This document shows, piece after piece, positions 45,205 to 54,403 of a stretch of DNA of 64,000 bases; the first letter of the stretch is position 1; every line of letters starts with the position of its first letter. The notes below the pieces were generated by a model. That model was not told where the DNA came from, made no database searches, and saw only the letters and a program-made list of their open reading frames with translations. Made by a program: the position numbers and the translations under genes. This DNA comes from Lachnospiraceae bacterium. GTDB lineage: Bacteria; Bacillota; Clostridia; Lachnospirales; Lachnospiraceae. The DNA is taken from positions 83,041-147,040 of the forward strand of contig CAJTEY010000007.1 of NCBI GenBank assembly GCA_910575775.1, written 5' to 3'.

Positions 45205-46791
45205 ATGAAGAAAAAATTAAACATCAAATACCGTTTAATACTGCCCATTGCCCTGCTTGGCATTGTGGCGCTTATATCCAATCTGCTGGCAGTGACCAAT
45301 ATCAAAAACGTCAATGACAACGCTGCGAACATTGCAGATAACTATATGGAGGGGAAAACCCATCTGGCCCGGATTCATCAGTCCGTTATGAACATACATA
45401 AGATGGCGTTGTCCCATATCGTGGCTACTGACTATAACACGATGATTACTCTCGTCAACGACATAAAGGATGCGGAAGAAGAGCTGGACGGCATGCTTGC
45501 TGACTATGAAATTTATATCAGTGATGATGACAGGGAAACCTACAATACACTGCTTGCCGATTATGATTCCTTGAAACATTCTCTCGTTTTCCTCGTATGC
45601 GCCAGTGCTGCCAGCAAAACGCAGGATGCCTATGCTTTCGCCAACGGTGACGTGGCCGCCTGCAACAATGCTGTGGAAAACAGCATCCGCATTCTGGATG
45701 AATCCATCAGCACGAGAACCGAACAGGCCAGAACACAGCTTGCATCCGTTTATCTCAGCTCCATGGTTACAAACGGAGCATCCACCCTTGCCTGTATTAT
45801 CCTCGTCTTATTTACGGTATCTCTCATTTTAAGGTCTGTAGTCAGACCCATAGCAAGTGTTCTCGATACGCTTCAGGCCTGCTCCGGGCGTATCAGCGGT
45901 GTCGTGGAGGAAGTCTTATACCGCACACAGACTTCCAGCAAAAACGCTACCGATTTATCCGCCCTTTCCGAAGAACTGTCGGCAACCATCCAGGAAGTGT
46001 CAGACAGCGCTTCCCACATCAACCAGAATGCCAAAAATGTGCAGACGGATTCTGAAAATATGGCTGATGAATGTGAAAAAATCGCGGCATACTGCGGCGC
46101 AATGAATACGCGGGCCGAAGAAATGGGACAGTCTGCACAGAAAAGTCTGGATAACACCAATGCCAAAGTCAGAGAAATACTGGATGTTTTAAACGAGGCG
46201 ATCGAAGGAAGCCACAGTGTCGACCAAGTAAGCCTCCTTACGCACGACATCCTTGAAATCGCTTCCAAAACCAATCTGATTGCTTTAAACGCCGCCGTAG
46301 AAGCTGCAAGAGCCGGAGAGGCAGGAAGAGGTTTTGCGGTTGTGGCAGACGAGATCCGACAGCTTGCGGCTTCCAGCAGCGAAACTGCAAACCACATCCA
46401 GGAAGTCAACACTACTGTGACCCGCGCCGTTTACAATCTTTCCGAAAACGCACAAAATCTGGTCACATACATAGAGGAATCCATCTTAAAAGAATTTCTC
46501 TCTTTCGTTGCTTCCGGGCAGCAGTATCAGGAAGATGCCGCCTATATACGTCAGACGATGGACTCGTTTAATGCGAGTACCCGTGGTCTGAAAAGTTCCA
46601 TGACTGAAATCGTTGACGCCATAGAAACCATCACAACGGCCATTGATGAGGGGGCAACGGGTGTTTCCGGCGTAGCCGACAGCACACAGCGTCTGGTGAG
46701 CGACATGACAGAAATTACCAGGCGGATGGATACAAACCACAAAGTGGCATCCGAGTTGGAAAAGGAAACCATCACCTTTGCCAATTTATAA
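45205..46791 (+). CDS. Methyl-accepting chemotaxis protein paired with a binding protein
   Basis: This 528-residue chemoreceptor has membrane helices near 11-31 and 185-208 and a periplasm-side four-helix-bundle domain between them ([20 protein letters not shown]). HAMP follows, then a signalling domain with [37 protein letters not shown]. The GGAGG at 45190-45194 is 10 bases from the ATG at 45205. Its extracellular bundle is of the type that can bind a docked solute-binding protein. Confidence 0.92.
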   Translation: MKKKLNIKYRLILPIALLGIVALISNLLAVTNIKNVNDNAANIADNYMEGKTHLARIHQSVMNIHKMALSHIVATDYNTMITLVNDIKDAEEELDGMLADYEIYISDDDRETYNTLLADYDSLKHSLVFLVCASAASKTQDAYAFANGDVAACNNAVENSIRILDESISTRTEQARTQLASVYLSSMVTNGASTLACIILVLFTVSLILRSVVRPIASVLDTLQACSGRISGVVEEVLYRTQTSSKNATDLSALSEELSATIQEVSDSASHINQNAKNVQTDSENMADECEKIAAYCGAMNTRAEEMGQSAQKSLDNTNAKVREILDVLNEAIEGSHSVDQVSLLTHDILEIASKTNLIALNAAVEAARAGEAGRGFAVVADEIRQLAASSSETANHIQEVNTTVTRAVYNLSENAQNLVTYIEESILKEFLSFVASGQQYQEDAAYIRQTMDSFNASTRGLKSSMTEIVDAIETITTAIDEGATGVSGVADSTQRLVSDMTEITRRMDTNHKVASELEKETITFANL

Positions 46792-46815
46792 ATGCCTTAC
46801 TTATTTGTTTTCACA

Positions 46816-47001
46816 TTATAGCAGGAACATATAATTCACTCTTTGATGCACGCGCCTTCGTATGAAACAGATCGCCCACGGTCCGCAGGGTTCGCCAGCC
46901 GCCGCACCCTGCGGACCCTGATATTGACCAACTACGGCAACGTCCATCAGCCCATATATACAGGAGATCATGGAACCTCCAAAAGCTGCAATTTCTTCCA
47001 C
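46816..47001 (-). pseudogene. N-terminal remnant of a MATE transporter
   Basis: The minus strand reads AFGGSMISCIYGLMDVAVVGQYQGPQGAA, which is the first helix pair of a MATE protein. It then runs into a perfect 12-bp inverted repeat (GGTCCGCAGGGT/ACCCTGCGGACC at 46879-46918) and unrelated residues. No further helices follow, so the gene was truncated and a hairpin now occupies the break. Confidence 0.6.
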
Positions 47002-47110
47002 AAGAACCAGATCAACCGTTTTTTGGGAAACTCCTCGCCTTTTTTCGTCAGTGAGACATACTTATGACGTTTACCGTTGTAATCCCCAACCTCAATCAAT
47101 CCATCCTTCA
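46968..47110 (-). pseudogene. Winged-helix (MarR-like) regulator remnant
   Basis: In the frame left open from 47177 down to 46968, residues such as LKKMVKDGLIEVGDYNGKR and YVSLTKKGEEF match the recognition helix end and wing of MarR-type regulators. The upstream part of this frame overlaps the permease-lipoprotein gene, whose own frame also looks coding to 47092, so the breakpoint lies near 47110. It may be the former regulator of the MATE remnant next to it. Confidence 0.5.
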
Positions 47111-49116
47111 CCATCTTTTTCAAGGCAGATTTCCTCACCACTTTCTTTTGATAACACATAAATATTTCCTGTATCACAGGTAACCGACATTGCAGGTATA
47201 TGACTGATCAATTCCTTGTTATTCCCGTCCTTGCCGCAGGAATACAAGTCTCCGCCGTCCGTTCTGGAAATATAATAGATTGACTGCTCATCCATACAGA
47301 AATCATATGCAACTATATTTTCATAAGTGTAAGTTTCATTACCGGAAACGTCATATCTTGTTAAAACCCCCTGTTCATTTTTGTAAAAGATGCTTTCCCC
47401 ATCGAATGAAATATTTCCGTTTGTAGGAATGTCGAGCTTTACAGTTTTTCTGGTATACCGGTTTACTTTTGTTATGCCATCATTGCCAATGAAAAACAGG
47501 TTATCGTCATTCAGGAAAAAAGCGTGGTGAAAATCCAGAAATTTCCATTTATCCCCCGTTTCATAGTCAATGCCCAAAAGAGAACGCCCGGAATTAGTCA
47601 TCTGCTCAAAGATTGTTTTTTCCTCAAAGGTATTCAGATTCAACTCCACAACCGACACTTTCGTTACATTGCTGTTATAGTTTCCCACCCGGTTGACATA
47701 GCTTTCCATAACCGATGTGGTGTAATACAGATATGGCGGACACACATAAAACGCACATATTTCTTCTTCATCAGAAAATATCCCAAACATAGGGGAACGT
47801 GCTAAAGGATATGTTTCCCCCGTGGAAGTATTTTTGAGAGAATAATCAAAATTCCCTGCATCCCGTATGATTTCATAACCCATACAGTCATAGCCTGCCG
47901 ATGAATTATAGACAACGCTTCCCGTTTTTCCACGGCCTGAACATCCCGTCACTGCCAATGCCAGGCCAAACATGACAACGAAAACCGCCCCACGCTTCTT
48001 TTGCCCTGATTTCATCAGCCATCTGTTAGAATTGCGCCGTAAAATCCAGACCACGGCCAAAGTACACAAAAGCACGGATACAAAGAGCAAGGTCAATAGC
48101 GTAACCGTGCCAACCTCCGCAAAAATAATTTTCTCATCACCCGTCAGGGCATCGCTCATAACAATATCCCCTGCAAAAAAGTCAGTTCCAAGCAGAAACG
48201 GCAGCGGCAGAGGCAGGCGGTAAATACCGGTTTTCGATAAGCCTATATAGGGAATCATCACGGACACCGCACCAGTCAGCAGGGTGACCGCATACTTTTT
48301 TGCCAAAACGGAAATGAACATCAGGAGTATCGTAAGAAACACACCCCCAAACATCCGGAGCAGCCCTATCAATACATATCCCTCCAACAGCGACATGTCC
48401 TTGCTGCTGTCCGCAAAGTAACGAATACTCTGAATCGGATAATCCCCATCCGGCAGTCCGTATTTGAACCTGTAAAATCCGTATTCAATAAGCGAAATGC
48501 AAAGCGACAGGAAGAGGACAACCGTGGTAATAATGAGCAGCTTATACAGAGCGCTTTTTCGCCCCTCCCTTGCAGTCAGGATCAGGGTGTCCATCTGGCA
48601 GCTGTACTCAGAACAGAAAACAGGCGTAACAATCAGCAAAATGCCAAGGAAGAGAGTGAAATGAAGCGTACCTTTGCCAAGAAGCCCCATCCATCCGTTT
48701 GTCTGGAGAAAACAGCGGTTCTCCGCATTTTCGCAGATATAGAGATACTGCTGATAGATGACCTCAAATCCATTTTGACGCTCCAGAACCTTCTCTATTT
48801 CCCGGCTCTCTTTTTTATATTCACTTTCACTGATCTTCCCGTCATAGTAGTTCTCCAAAAGGCTGTTCTGCCTCTCCTTCGCTTTTGCAATCCTCTCCGC
48901 CTCCTGCTCCAGATAAAGGGAAGATTCCTCGGTGCAGTATCCGTTTACCTTTTCCAGATACCAGTCATATTCATTTTTATACTGCTCCATCGCTATGTCA
49001 TAAGGGTTGTCGGACAAAGCAAGCCAGACCGTGCCAAAGAGCAGGACAAGGGCAATATAGAACAGTCCCCTTTGACAGAGCATAATCTTTTTTACTTCGT
49101 ACATAAATCCAGACAT
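47092..49116 (-). CDS. ABC permease fused in frame to a lipoprotein-like beta-propeller domain
   Basis: This 674-residue protein starts behind GGAGG. Residues 1-360 are an ABC-2-type permease: a first helix at about 17-36, an extracellular helical loop to 150, then five more helices. Residues 368-392 read as a complete lipoprotein signal (MKSGQKKRG, hydrophobic stretch, AVTGC), followed by about 280 extracellular residues with repeated strands (VVELNLNTFEEKTIF, FDGESIFYKNEQGVLTRYDV, SIYYISRTDGGDLYSC) like a beta-propeller. Either it is a true fusion or a lipoprotein starts inside at 48015, though no ribosome binding site precedes that ATG. It overlaps the previous permease by 25 bases. Confidence 0.82.
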   Translation of the reverse strand: MSGFMYEVKKIMLCQRGLFYIALVLLFGTVWLALSDNPYDIAMEQYKNEYDWYLEKVNGYCTEESSLYLEQEAERIAKAKERQNSLLENYYDGKISESEYKKESREIEKVLERQNGFEVIYQQYLYICENAENRCFLQTNGWMGLLGKGTLHFTLFLGILLIVTPVFCSEYSCQMDTLILTAREGRKSALYKLLIITTVVLFLSLCISLIEYGFYRFKYGLPDGDYPIQSIRYFADSSKDMSLLEGYVLIGLLRMFGGVFLTILLMFISVLAKKYAVTLLTGAVSVMIPYIGLSKTGIYRLPLPLPFLLGTDFFAGDIVMSDALTGDEKIIFAEVGTVTLLTLLFVSVLLCTLAVVWILRRNSNRWLMKSGQKKRGAVFVVMFGLALAVTGCSGRGKTGSVVYNSSAGYDCMGYEIIRDAGNFDYSLKNTSTGETYPLARSPMFGIFSDEEEICAFYVCPPYLYYTTSVMESYVNRVGNYNSNVTKVSVVELNLNTFEEKTIFEQMTNSGRSLLGIDYETGDKWKFLDFHHAFFLNDDNLFFIGNDGITKVNRYTRKTVKLDIPTNGNISFDGESIFYKNEQGVLTRYDVSGNETYTYENIVAYDFCMDEQSIYYISRTDGGDLYSCGKDGNNKELISHIPAMSVTCDTGNIYVLSKESGEEICLEKDGEGWID

Positions 49117-50333
49117 TTTATCCTCCTTCCCCCGGCAAAAGAGTTCCGTTTAGAAAGCATCATCATTGCCGTTATGGAAACCACCCCTACGGTTATGGCA
49201 AAAATAATTGCTGCCTGGAAACTCTGTACCGGATATCCTGCAAAACCAATAAACTCGGTCTTGCCAAACAGTATGCGGTTCGCAAGCAGCGAATATGGGT
49301 TTATAATCTTGAGCCAGACATTACTGAAACAGCTCTGTGACGCACCTGTAATAATGAAACACAGGGCTGCTCCGAAATCAGCGACAAACGGAACAAGAGC
49401 ACTGTGCCCAAACAAGGAAATCAATAGAAACACCATGCTCATCGTCCATACGCCCACTGCCCTTATCACTGCGGACAGAATCGCATATTGCCATAAATTA
49501 CAGTTTACCGCAGCCGTACTGAAATTGCGGACAGCATACAGCGGAAGATTTCCTCCTTCCGCCGTTCCGAAGAAATACGCAAAACCAGTATAATCCACAA
49601 CAGAAAACCATATGGCCACACTGATTACAAACAAAGAAGCCGCAGCAATTTTAGCAAATGTGGTCTTTTTACCGCCGCCCGGATTTGTCAGCAGCAGCAT
49701 ATCCATCTGTGTTTCTTTTTCGCAGACAAAGGTACTGACAACCCCGTACAGACAAAGAAATAAAACCAATATGCCCGAAAAATCATAGTTCAAATAATAG
49801 TTATACATCTCCTCATAGGCAAAGGCTTTTATGCTCCGCCCGGAATAAAGATTATAGATCACACTGTTTTTTCGCGCTTCATAAGTCTGCCCCCGTTCTT
49901 TGTAAACAGCGGCATTTTCCTTTGCCCTCTCTGCCACTTGAAGCGCATAAGTCCGATAATGATAGAAATATTCCATAGGCTCCACATAGTATTTATCCAA
50001 GATATTCCGGTCGCTGTATATATTCCCCGTCATCATATCCGAATTGTCTTTGGCTGTGCTTGCTGTCATATCAGCCGTAGCGTCTGCTAACGGCTGATAT
50101 ATGGAAAGAAGATGGTTGATTTTTTCAACAGTGATCTCCCCTCTGTAATCCTCATAAAGCTGCCAATACACGCTGTTCCAACTGCGGCTGTCATTTCCGT
50201 CCGCCAGGTAGGAATACGAGTGGAATTCGCTGTTAATTTTGAACAAGTTCATTACACTGAACAATATGAGTACAACAAGTATTGACCGCTTGCAGAATAA
50301 TTTGTAAAATTCATATTTGATTAAGCGTGTCAT
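49092..50333 (-). CDS. ABC-2-type permease with a large extracellular loop
   Basis: This 413-residue permease opens TRLIKYEFYKLFCKRSILVVLILFSVMNLF and then has an extracellular loop of about 160 residues (about 37-195). Five or so further helices follow from GILVLFLCLYGVVSTFVCEKETQMDMLLLT. The loop is helical and Tyr-rich. The CEKETQMDMLLLTNPGG motif is echoed in the next gene (CSEYSCQMDTLILTAREG), so the two permeases are paralogues that should form a heterodimer. It lies 88 bases after the ATPase, across a small hairpin repeat. Confidence 0.88.
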   Translation of the reverse strand: MTRLIKYEFYKLFCKRSILVVLILFSVMNLFKINSEFHSYSYLADGNDSRSWNSVYWQLYEDYRGEITVEKINHLLSIYQPLADATADMTASTAKDNSDMMTGNIYSDRNILDKYYVEPMEYFYHYRTYALQVAERAKENAAVYKERGQTYEARKNSVIYNLYSGRSIKAFAYEEMYNYYLNYDFSGILVLFLCLYGVVSTFVCEKETQMDMLLLTNPGGGKKTTFAKIAAASLFVISVAIWFSVVDYTGFAYFFGTAEGGNLPLYAVRNFSTAAVNCNLWQYAILSAVIRAVGVWTMSMVFLLISLFGHSALVPFVADFGAALCFIITGASQSCFSNVWLKIINPYSLLANRILFGKTEFIGFAGYPVQSFQAAIIFAITVGVVSITAMMMLSKRNSFAGGRRIKCLDLCTK

Positions 50334-50349
50334 ATTATCTCTCCCTTAA

Positions 50350-50435
50350 CTCATTGCCCACGGAGGGTCTTGCGACTCTCGCGGCATTCGCCAAATGGAC
50401 ATGCAAGCATGTCCGCTTGGCTCATTGCCCACGGA
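50350..50435. repeat. Hairpin element flanked by a 15-bp direct repeat
   Basis: CTCATTGCCCACGGA occurs at 50350-50364 and again at 50421-50435. The second copy contains the stop codon and last codons of the ATPase gene. Between them lie a hairpin GAGGGTC/GACTCTC (50363-50380) and a nearly perfect 32-base palindrome with GCCAA/TTGGC and GGACATGC/GCATGTCC arms (50390-50421). Its right half is shared with 27726-27771. Confidence 0.75.
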
Positions 50436-51285
50436 AATAATACAGAAATACATCTTCCAGGTTAGGGGAAACCTTTACTGCGTCTGAAGCAGGCAGCGTA
50501 TCGCTTACGATTCTTACTAAAAAGCGTTCCCCCTGCTGTTTCATATTGCTGACATAATATTGACTGCCAAGTCTGGCAGCGTCTTCCCCGTTTACTGTCA
50601 CCTCCCACACTTTCCCATAGATATTCTGTTCTAATGTGTCGGTAGTTCCCTGGGTTATTAAGGAGCCTTCCTTTAAGATCATAATCTCCTTTGCGATACA
50701 CTCCACATCGGATACGATATGGGTGGCCAGCAAAACGGTCCGCCCCTGTGCGAATTTTGAGATCAGGTTGCGGAAGCGGATACGTTCACTGGGATCAAGC
50801 CCTGCTGTCGGCTCATCCAAAATAAGAATTTCAGGATCGCCCAGCATCGCCTGGACAATGCCGACCCTCTGCCGCATACCGCCGGAAAGAGCGCCAATCT
50901 TTTTATCTTTAGCATCTGAAAGATTGACAATGTCCAGAAGCTCCAAAGCCCGTTTTTTACCCTGTTCGTCAGGGATTCCTTTCAGCGCACACATATACAG
51001 CAGAAAATCCATCACTGTAAAATCCCGGTAGAAGACAGGATATTGCGGCATATATCCGATTTTTGACAGGAAGTCCTTACCCAATGTTCCTGCATCCTGT
51101 CCGTCAATCAAAACCGTTCCGCCATCGCTTCCCAAAATACCCACAAATATATTGATCAGTGTCGTCTTTCCCGCACCGTTAGCGCCCAAAAGCCCATAGA
51201 CCCCCTCCGTAAGTTCCGTGGTAAAATCCTTCAGGGCATACTTGCCCTTATACTGCTTTGAAACATTTCGTAATGATATTTTCAT
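50422..51285 (-). CDS. ABC transporter ATP-binding protein
   Basis: This 287-residue ATPase belongs to the drug/lantibiotic export group: Walker A GANGAGKTT, signature LSGGMRQRV, Walker B ILILDEPTAGLDP and switch ATHIVSD. A C-terminal extension (KVWEVTVNGEDAARLG...) is typical of ABC-2 partners. The ATG lies 6 bases after the stop of the lipoprotein gene with a poor ribosome binding site, so translational coupling is likely. The final codons are duplicated downstream by the hairpin element. Confidence 0.93.
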   Translation of the reverse strand: MKISLRNVSKQYKGKYALKDFTTELTEGVYGLLGANGAGKTTLINIFVGILGSDGGTVLIDGQDAGTLGKDFLSKIGYMPQYPVFYRDFTVMDFLLYMCALKGIPDEQGKKRALELLDIVNLSDAKDKKIGALSGGMRQRVGIVQAMLGDPEILILDEPTAGLDPSERIRFRNLISKFAQGRTVLLATHIVSDVECIAKEIMILKEGSLITQGTTDTLEQNIYGKVWEVTVNGEDAARLGSQYYVSNMKQQGERFLVRIVSDTLPASDAVKVSPNLEDVFLYYFRGQ

Positions 51286-51291
51286 CAAGAA

Positions 51292-52554
51292 TTACCCCGC
51301 AAAGCCAAAGGTTGTTATCAAGGTGCTTACCTCGTCAATACCCCGTCCAAGCACAACGATACAGGTGCCGGATTCATCCAAAATCAAAATCTGTGGAATA
51401 CGCAGGAAATAGGTACTGTTGCTGTCCTGAACGGTTTCCGTATGGATCCTTTTTCCCGATGCCGTATCATAAATGTTGATTGTAACACTGCTTTCCTCCA
51501 AAATAGCAGTAGCCACATATTTTCCCTGCCCGGAGCAGTAAACACCGTCTTTTCCCTCGCTGCGGCTTGAGAACGACATCGTATTTTCTGTATTGGATAT
51601 GGTATCAAGCATCAGCAGGGTTCCGTTATTTTTGTCAAAGCTCTGGGGCATAATAAGCAGGTTTCCGCCCTTTTGCACTTCTTCCGTATCTACTTTATAA
51701 TCCCCCTTTTTGGTAATCGTGAGATTTGCGCTGTCTGTGGATACTGTACCATAAACACTGACCCCATCCCCGCCAATGGAGGTATCTGTAGCCATGCCTA
51801 CATAGACTAAAGTGTTATTCCCCGTAAAGGTAAGGCTGTCCATGGTTACAATCTGCATATTACCTGCCGTGCCTTCTTCGGAATAGTTCAGAATGGTACG
51901 AACCTTCCGGGAAGAAACATCATAAAGGTAAAGCCCCTGAAGTCCGCCGAAAGCAACCTGTTTTCCGTCCTGTGAAACAGCGATCCCTGTGATCTGCACA
52001 ATAAAATCGTCACTTAATAATCCGCTAAAGGAAATGGTATCCTGAACAGCAAAGTCCTTATTCAGTATGTATCCATTGATACCGCCGCTTTCTGATGCAG
52101 CAAATGAACCGTTGCTGCCGCCGCCAGCCTTTCCCTGACCCACAACAAAGTAGCCGTCTGTAAAGGTCTGTACGCATAAGTCTTCCATAGAAATATCCGC
52201 ACTCGCGATTGTTTTGCCTTTCCCCGTATCGTAAAGATAAAGCTGATCCGCCGCAACGATAATCCGGCTTCCACCGGCATAATAGCAGCCGCTGACCTTT
52301 CCTGAAAAAGCGGAATCCTTGAAGCTGCTGACCGCCATAATATTTTTATCTGTGCCGTTATCCCGCAAATCAATCACGTTCATTTCGCTGCTTTCATTTC
52401 CGGTATTTTCCGATGAATCATCTTCTACGGATTGCGGCTCCATGTTTATGGCTCCGTTTTCAGAGCTGTTCCCATTCTCCTGTCTGTTTCCGCAGGCCGA
52501 CAGATTAAGAGCCAAAGCAAGCATAAGTATCATACACATCCATTTTGTTTTCAT
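51292..52554 (-). CDS. Lipoprotein with WD/beta-propeller-like repeats
   Basis: This 420-residue lipoprotein has signal MKTKWMCMILMLALALNL with lipobox LSAC and an acidic linker. Repeated strand pairs such as SGCYYAGGSRIIVAADQLYLYDTGKGKTIAS, GIAVSQDGKQVAFGGLQGLYLYDVSSRKVRTIL and YVATAILEESSVTINIYDTASGKRIHTE follow the pattern of beta-propeller blades. GGAGG fixes the start at 52554, one base after the stop of the upstream gene. It resembles in outline the propeller part of the fused permease, so the system may carry two propellers. Its job is unknown: substrate capture or chaperoning is plausible. Confidence 0.85.
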   Translation of the reverse strand: MKTKWMCMILMLALALNLSACGNRQENGNSSENGAINMEPQSVEDDSSENTGNESSEMNVIDLRDNGTDKNIMAVSSFKDSAFSGKVSGCYYAGGSRIIVAADQLYLYDTGKGKTIASADISMEDLCVQTFTDGYFVVGQGKAGGGSNGSFAASESGGINGYILNKDFAVQDTISFSGLLSDDFIVQITGIAVSQDGKQVAFGGLQGLYLYDVSSRKVRTILNYSEEGTAGNMQIVTMDSLTFTGNNTLVYVGMATDTSIGGDGVSVYGTVSTDSANLTITKKGDYKVDTEEVQKGGNLLIMPQSFDKNNGTLLMLDTISNTENTMSFSSRSEGKDGVYCSGQGKYVATAILEESSVTINIYDTASGKRIHTETVQDSNSTYFLRIPQILILDESGTCIVVLGRGIDEVSTLITTFGFAG

Positions 52555-52555
52555 T

Positions 52556-53593
52556 TTAGTCCTCCCTGTATAATAAAATTGAACCTGTTTTACTTGTAAC
52601 TGAATTTCCGTCCGCTGCGACAGCTGTCGCATAAAAAGTATTGAAACCATCCAGCTTAGCGGTATCTATGGTTGCTTCCATGATCCACACATTTCCTTTG
52701 CTTAATGTGACATCACGGGAAACCGCTCCATCAAAAGATATAGGCTTATGGTTTAAGAAAAATGATATGCCATATTTTGCGCCTGGCGTTCCACAAAGGG
52801 TGTAGCGCACGGTAAGCGTATCTTTCCCGGTAAGGTTGATATTGTCATACACCACCTCGCCGTCATAGACAAGCGTCCAATAGACACTGTTATCCAAGGT
52901 GTCCATCGTAACGTCATTCCATCCTGCTCTCACAAGCTCATTCTCAATAAAAGAAGAAGTGACTTTTTCCTCTGAAATGCTGACATCACGAAAGGCAGTG
53001 ATACTTTCTCCATTAATGCTGTCATTTTCCGGAGCATCCTCATTAAAATGCAGTTTCAGCACTCTTTCAAAACTCTGATGATACCAGCCATAGCTTGAGG
53101 TTTCTTTCATATCAGGCTGGAAATCGGGCCTGGTGACGCTCACGACCGTCATATTCAGGGTATCGCCCTTTTTCCCTGTGTCCGGTGTGAACACAAAGGA
53201 AAATTTCTCCTCGTGCTTTTCTGACGTCCGGAAGCAGTGGAGATACTCATATTCCGCCCCCGTGTCGTTCACCTTGTAGGCTTGCGGCTTTCCGTCCAAA
53301 AAAAGCAGGAAGCCAATGCTGTCCAATTTCCCCTCTGATGAAAACTGATAGTCCAGGACAAATTCTCCGCCATGATACTCATAAGGCAAAACACTCTGGT
53401 CATCCGCTCTGGCAGGATCCGCTTCCCCATGGCTGAGAAACCCTAAATCTCCGTCCTCCTGCGCCCCGGCGAATGGGTCTTCTTCTACATTTTGAGGCGG
53501 GGCATTCTCGTCCGCAATGTTATAATTTCCGCAGGCCGCCACAGCAAAGGGCAAAACAAAAATCATAGCTAATGATAAGAATCGCTTTCGCAT
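52556..53593 (-). CDS. Lipoprotein of the ABC system, no recognised domain
   Basis: This 345-residue lipoprotein has signal MRKRFLSLAMIFVLPFAV with lipobox AAC (AVAAC) and an acidic linker to about residue 65. Two beta-rich parts follow, each holding a phrase for a small-loop fold: YQFSSEGKLDSIGFLLFLDGKPQ in the first and YTLCGTPGAKYGISFFLNHKPI in the second, which look like two Ig-like or jelly-roll domains. I do not recognise the family. It opens the five-gene operon and follows the operator at 53629-53660. Confidence 0.82.
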   Translation of the reverse strand: MRKRFLSLAMIFVLPFAVAACGNYNIADENAPPQNVEEDPFAGAQEDGDLGFLSHGEADPARADDQSVLPYEYHGGEFVLDYQFSSEGKLDSIGFLLFLDGKPQAYKVNDTGAEYEYLHCFRTSEKHEEKFSFVFTPDTGKKGDTLNMTVVSVTRPDFQPDMKETSSYGWYHQSFERVLKLHFNEDAPENDSINGESITAFRDVSISEEKVTSSFIENELVRAGWNDVTMDTLDNSVYWTLVYDGEVVYDNINLTGKDTLTVRYTLCGTPGAKYGISFFLNHKPISFDGAVSRDVTLSKGNVWIMEATIDTAKLDGFNTFYATAVAADGNSVTSKTGSILLYRED

Positions 53594-53628
53594 CGTCTAT
53601 CCTCCTACCTGTTTTAGATTCGACTTTC

Positions 53629-53660
53629 ATTATAAAAACCAAAAGTCAAAATGAGGTCAA
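53629..53660 (-). promoter_or_regulatory. Promoter and operator of the five-gene ABC operon
   Basis: On the minus strand TTGACCTCATTTTGACTT (53660-53643) is followed after 8 bases by TATAAT (53634-53629). The two TTGAC half sites are 11 bp apart, which suits tandem binding by an OmpR-family dimer in place of a -35 box. The same site and spacing recur at 58508-58539. Confidence 0.75.
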
Positions 53661-53708
53661 GGAATAGAAAAAAGTTTATGGAGAAACAGCTTAGTTTTTT
53701 ACATAAAG

Positions 53709-53749
53709 AGAGCCAACAAACTGTAATTTCTCACAAGTCTGTTGGCTCT
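53709..53749 (-). terminator. Terminator-like hairpin after clpP
   Basis: AGAGCCAACA/TGTTGGCTCT is a perfect 10-bp stem with a 21-base loop, followed on the minus strand by CTCTTTATG. It ends the araC-clpP unit before the ABC operon promoter. Confidence 0.6.
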
Positions 53750-53812
53750 GCAACTGTATGTCCGGCTCTTTGATGAGGTATTTGTTCTTTTCAAGCGGCG
53801 ATACGAGCAAAA

Positions 53813-54403
53813 TCAACGCTTCTCTAATATTTTATCAATCAGGCCAAAATCCATTGCTTCTTTTGCTGTCATATAATTATCACGTTCGGTTGCAATAGCA
53901 ACTTCATCAATACTTTTTCCTGTATTTTCTGATAAAATGGTGTTTAATCGTTTTTTACTTTTTTGGATATGGTCAGATGTAATTTTTATATCGGTTGCCT
54001 GTCCCTGAATTCCGTTTCCATGAATGGCAGGTTGATGTATCATAATTTCTGCATTAGGCAAAGCAAGACGTTTTCCCTTTGTACCTCCTGCCAATAAAAA
54101 GGCTCCAAAACTTGCGGCAAGACCTATACATATTGTTGATACATCACATTTGACATATTGCATTGTGTCATAAATAGCAAAACCCGCCGAAACAGAACCG
54201 CCTGGACTATTTATATATAATTGAATGTCTTTTTCTGGGTCTTGGGATTCTAAAAACAGCATTTGTGCAATAATCAAACTTGCTGAAACATCACTTACTT
54301 CTTCTCCTAAAAAAACAATTCTATCGGACAATAGTCTTGAAAAAATATCATAACTTCGTTCTCCTCGGCTTGTCTGTTCAATAACATACGGAATTGTACT
54401 CAT
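53813..54403 (-). CDS. clpP: ClpP-like protease subunit, second copy type
   Basis: This 196-residue ClpP has the catalytic triad Ser98 (GLAASFGAF), His123 (MIHQP) and Asp175 (TERDNYMTA), and SPGGSVSAG. The usual ASM next to the active Ser is ASF. It is AT-rich and coupled by ATGA to an AraC-type gene, with no tig or clpX nearby, so it is probably an accessory copy carried by mobile DNA rather than the housekeeping enzyme. It must assemble into tetradecamers and needs a ClpX or ClpC ATPase encoded elsewhere. Confidence 0.9.
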   Translation of the reverse strand: MSTIPYVIEQTSRGERSYDIFSRLLSDRIVFLGEEVSDVSASLIIAQMLFLESQDPEKDIQLYINSPGGSVSAGFAIYDTMQYVKCDVSTICIGLAASFGAFLLAGGTKGKRLALPNAEIMIHQPAIHGNGIQGQATDIKITSDHIQKSKKRLNTILSENTGKSIDEVAIATERDNYMTAKEAMDFGLIDKILEKR

